Below, one piece after another: positions 5,806 through 6,954 of a stretch of 6,954 bases of DNA. The translations under genes and the position numbers were made by a program. The DNA is from an uncultured Clostridia bacterium (GTDB lineage Bacteria > Bacillota > Clostridia > Christensenellales > QALW01), in NCBI GenBank assembly GCA_900550765.1, contig URTC01000085.1, forward strand, positions 1 to 6,954, read 5' to 3'. The notes beneath the pieces were generated by a model, which ran no database searches, was not told the origin of the DNA, and worked only from the letters and a program-made list of their open reading frames with translations. How positions within the stretch are numbered: the first letter of the stretch is position 1; the number at the start of each line of letters is the position of its first letter.

Positions 5806-5982
5806 ATGCGCAGATTCAATTTTAATAATTTCAAAAAAAACAACAGCGCCATAGAACCGGAAAAAATCGAAAAAGAGCCTGTACGCCGCTACAGCGCTTA
5901 TCGCACAATCATTTCCCGACATGAAGCCACAGCCGCCCGGCTAAAGGACGAACCCGTAGCGGTAATCGAAAGCAATAACTAA
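5806..5982 (+). CDS. Small hypothetical protein, 58 aa
   Basis: I do not recognise this protein. It is soluble and highly charged: an Arg/Asn/Phe/Lys-rich start (MRRFNFNNFKKNN), a Glu/Lys stretch (17-25), then RRYSAYRTIISRHEATAARL (27-46), which could form an amphipathic helix, and an acidic/polar tail. There are no cysteines, signal peptide or membrane segment. Support for it being real is the AAAGGAG site at 5789-5795, an uninterrupted frame filling most of a 230-bp gap, and the lack of a convincing minus-strand ORF across the same stretch. It is divergent from the lipoprotein operon and convergent with the DUF4340 gene; its TAA (5980-5982) overlaps that gene's TAG (5979-5981) by two bases. 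No good plus-strand promoter or downstream terminator was found, so expression is uncertain. Confidence 0.55.
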   Translation: MRRFNFNNFKKNNSAIEPEKIEKEPVRRYSAYRTIISRHEATAARLKDEPVAVIESNN

Positions 5983-6954
5983 GCGGTAGGCATTCTGCCT
6001 TCCAACAACAAGCCCAATGCCTCTACAACCGAATCGATCGAGCGGCAGCGCACAGTAAATACTGCGTTGTCGCTTTCATTATTTTTAAACACCGCATACG
6101 TATCAGATATCTTATAATAAGCCCCTTCATAGGTAGCTTGTTTAATATAGCTCTTTCCCGTCTGCTGATCGGTAATAGGAATCTCCACTTCTAAGGAATA
6201 TGAAAATAATTCTTCTCCTTTTTCTGTATCGTTAGGGACCACTCCCTCTATAGAAAGAAACAAGACCTTGGAATAAAACGTTTTAAACTGCAGCTCATCC
6301 AGCTTTTTGCCATTTATATAATACGTATTCAACGTAGATTCCACGCCGTCATCATCCAGCAGTACGTTTCCAGCATCGTCATATTGCAGCTTGCGGTCAA
6401 TCGTAAGTATATACTCCTGGCCTCCTGCGCGGAAAACACCGCTGCGAAGCCAATAAATATTCAATGCCAGCAAATAGGGATTAGCCAGATCCACCGCGCT
6501 GACATTCAGCGGCGCCAATACCTCTGCGCTGATCGTATAGACCTTTGCCTGGCTGAAATCCGCCTCGGGGTCTGAAAGCAGCGCGCAATAATACAGATCC
6601 TCTGAATCCTCTACTTTGCTGCCGATTACCAAATGATCCAGCAGGTTGGTATCGCTGTCATAGCTTTGCAGCTCATATAAAGGCTTATCAAAACCATAAA
6701 GAGCAGTATCTTCTCCAACTTGCTCGGCTACATAAGAATTAAATTCTAAATTTCCAATTCCTTCAAACAACGCATCGACCGCATCGGTATTCGTTTCAGA
6801 TATAGTCGGCAGCAGCATATACCAAGCTTCTGCGCCCGAAAGCGGACCGGGAATATAAGAAAGCTGAACGGTAGTTCTGTCTGAATTTATAAAATACAGC
6901 GTCTGGCAGTTCAGAGAAGTTTTATCCAGTCCAGGCAAATTCAGCATATCCGCC
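5979..6954 (-). CDS. DUF4340 domain protein (partial, N-terminus off window)
   Basis: The frame is open through the window edge, so the Met codon at 6947 is internal and only the C-terminal 324 residues are present. Counting from that Met, the conserved DUF4340 features are DLTSLNCQ-like strands near the start, the YGFDKP motif at 84-89, LVIGS at 106-110, the YYC segment around 119-121 and KVYTISAEVL at 135-144, followed by beta-rich sequence ending in a short helix (VVEALGLLLEGRMPTA). DUF4340 proteins usually have one N-terminal membrane helix and a large extracytoplasmic beta-rich domain, and are encoded next to GldA/GldF/GldG-type ABC-2 transporter subunits. Those genes would be expected just outside this window, on the same strand. 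The TAG at 5979-5981 overlaps the stop of the convergent 58-aa ORF. No terminator follows; only a 5-bp hairpin without a T tail lies near the stop. Confidence 0.85.
   Translation of the reverse strand, partial: ADMLNLPGLDKTSLNCQTLYFINSDRTTVQLSYIPGPLSGAEAWYMLLPTISETNTDAVDALFEGIGNLEFNSYVAEQVGEDTALYGFDKPLYELQSYDSDTNLLDHLVIGSKVEDSEDLYYCALLSDPEADFSQAKVYTISAEVLAPLNVSAVDLANPYLLALNIYWLRSGVFRAGGQEYILTIDRKLQYDDAGNVLLDDDGVESTLNTYYINGKKLDELQFKTFYSKVLFLSIEGVVPNDTEKGEELFSYSLEVEIPITDQQTGKSYIKQATYEGAYYKISDTYAVFKNNESDNAVFTVRCRSIDSVVEALGLLLEGRMPTA

Noticed and set aside
5988..6000. Hairpin AGGCA-TTC-TGCCT near the convergent stop codons as a terminator.
   Set aside because: The stem is only five base pairs, lies inside the DUF4340 coding end and has no T tract on either side.

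Overview
The window looks like the chromosome of a Gram-positive, anaerobic-type Firmicute, most likely class Clostridia. The evidence is the set of families present (DUF1540, DUF1934/YwiB, DUF5050-like lipoproteins, DUF4340), strong GGAGG-type ribosome binding sites, AT-rich intergenic DNA with extended -10 promoters, and CCA-encoding tRNA genes. I cannot name a genus. Almost everything is on the minus strand; only the tRNA pair and one small ORF are on the plus strand. No phage, transposon, CRISPR or plasmid signature is visible.

Layout, left to right. (1) Positions 1-863 (-): the N-terminal 287 residues of a multi-pass membrane protein, probably DUF6056 or a GT-C-like glycosyltransferase. 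It has its own promoter and is cut by the window edge. (2) Positions 998-2495 (-): a probable two-gene unit made of a YghO-like GNAT acetyltransferase and a 54-aa cysteine-rich DUF1540 protein, closed by a strong hairpin. (3) Positions 2526-2764 (+): a tRNA-Gly(GCC)/tRNA-Lys(CTT) operon with its own promoter and terminator, divergent from the acetyltransferase gene. (4) Positions 2909-5746 (-): a three-gene operon of two tandem, paralogous propeller-type lipoproteins followed by a YwiB/DUF1934 protein, with a terminator. (5) Positions 5806-5982 (+): an isolated 58-aa ORF of unknown function, convergent with the last gene and overlapping its stop codon. (6) Positions 5979-6954 (-): the C-terminal 324 residues of a DUF4340 protein, the kind of extracytoplasmic protein usually encoded next to Gld-type ABC-2 transporters.

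How the genes may work together: the lipoproteins, the DUF4340 protein and the membrane protein all point to the cell envelope. The lipoprotein-lipoprotein-DUF1934 cluster is the only grouping that looks like a functional unit not explained by housekeeping context. The rest is ordinary core-genome material. I see no convincing previously undescribed system; the best candidates for a second look are the duplicated propeller lipoproteins and the 58-aa ORF.
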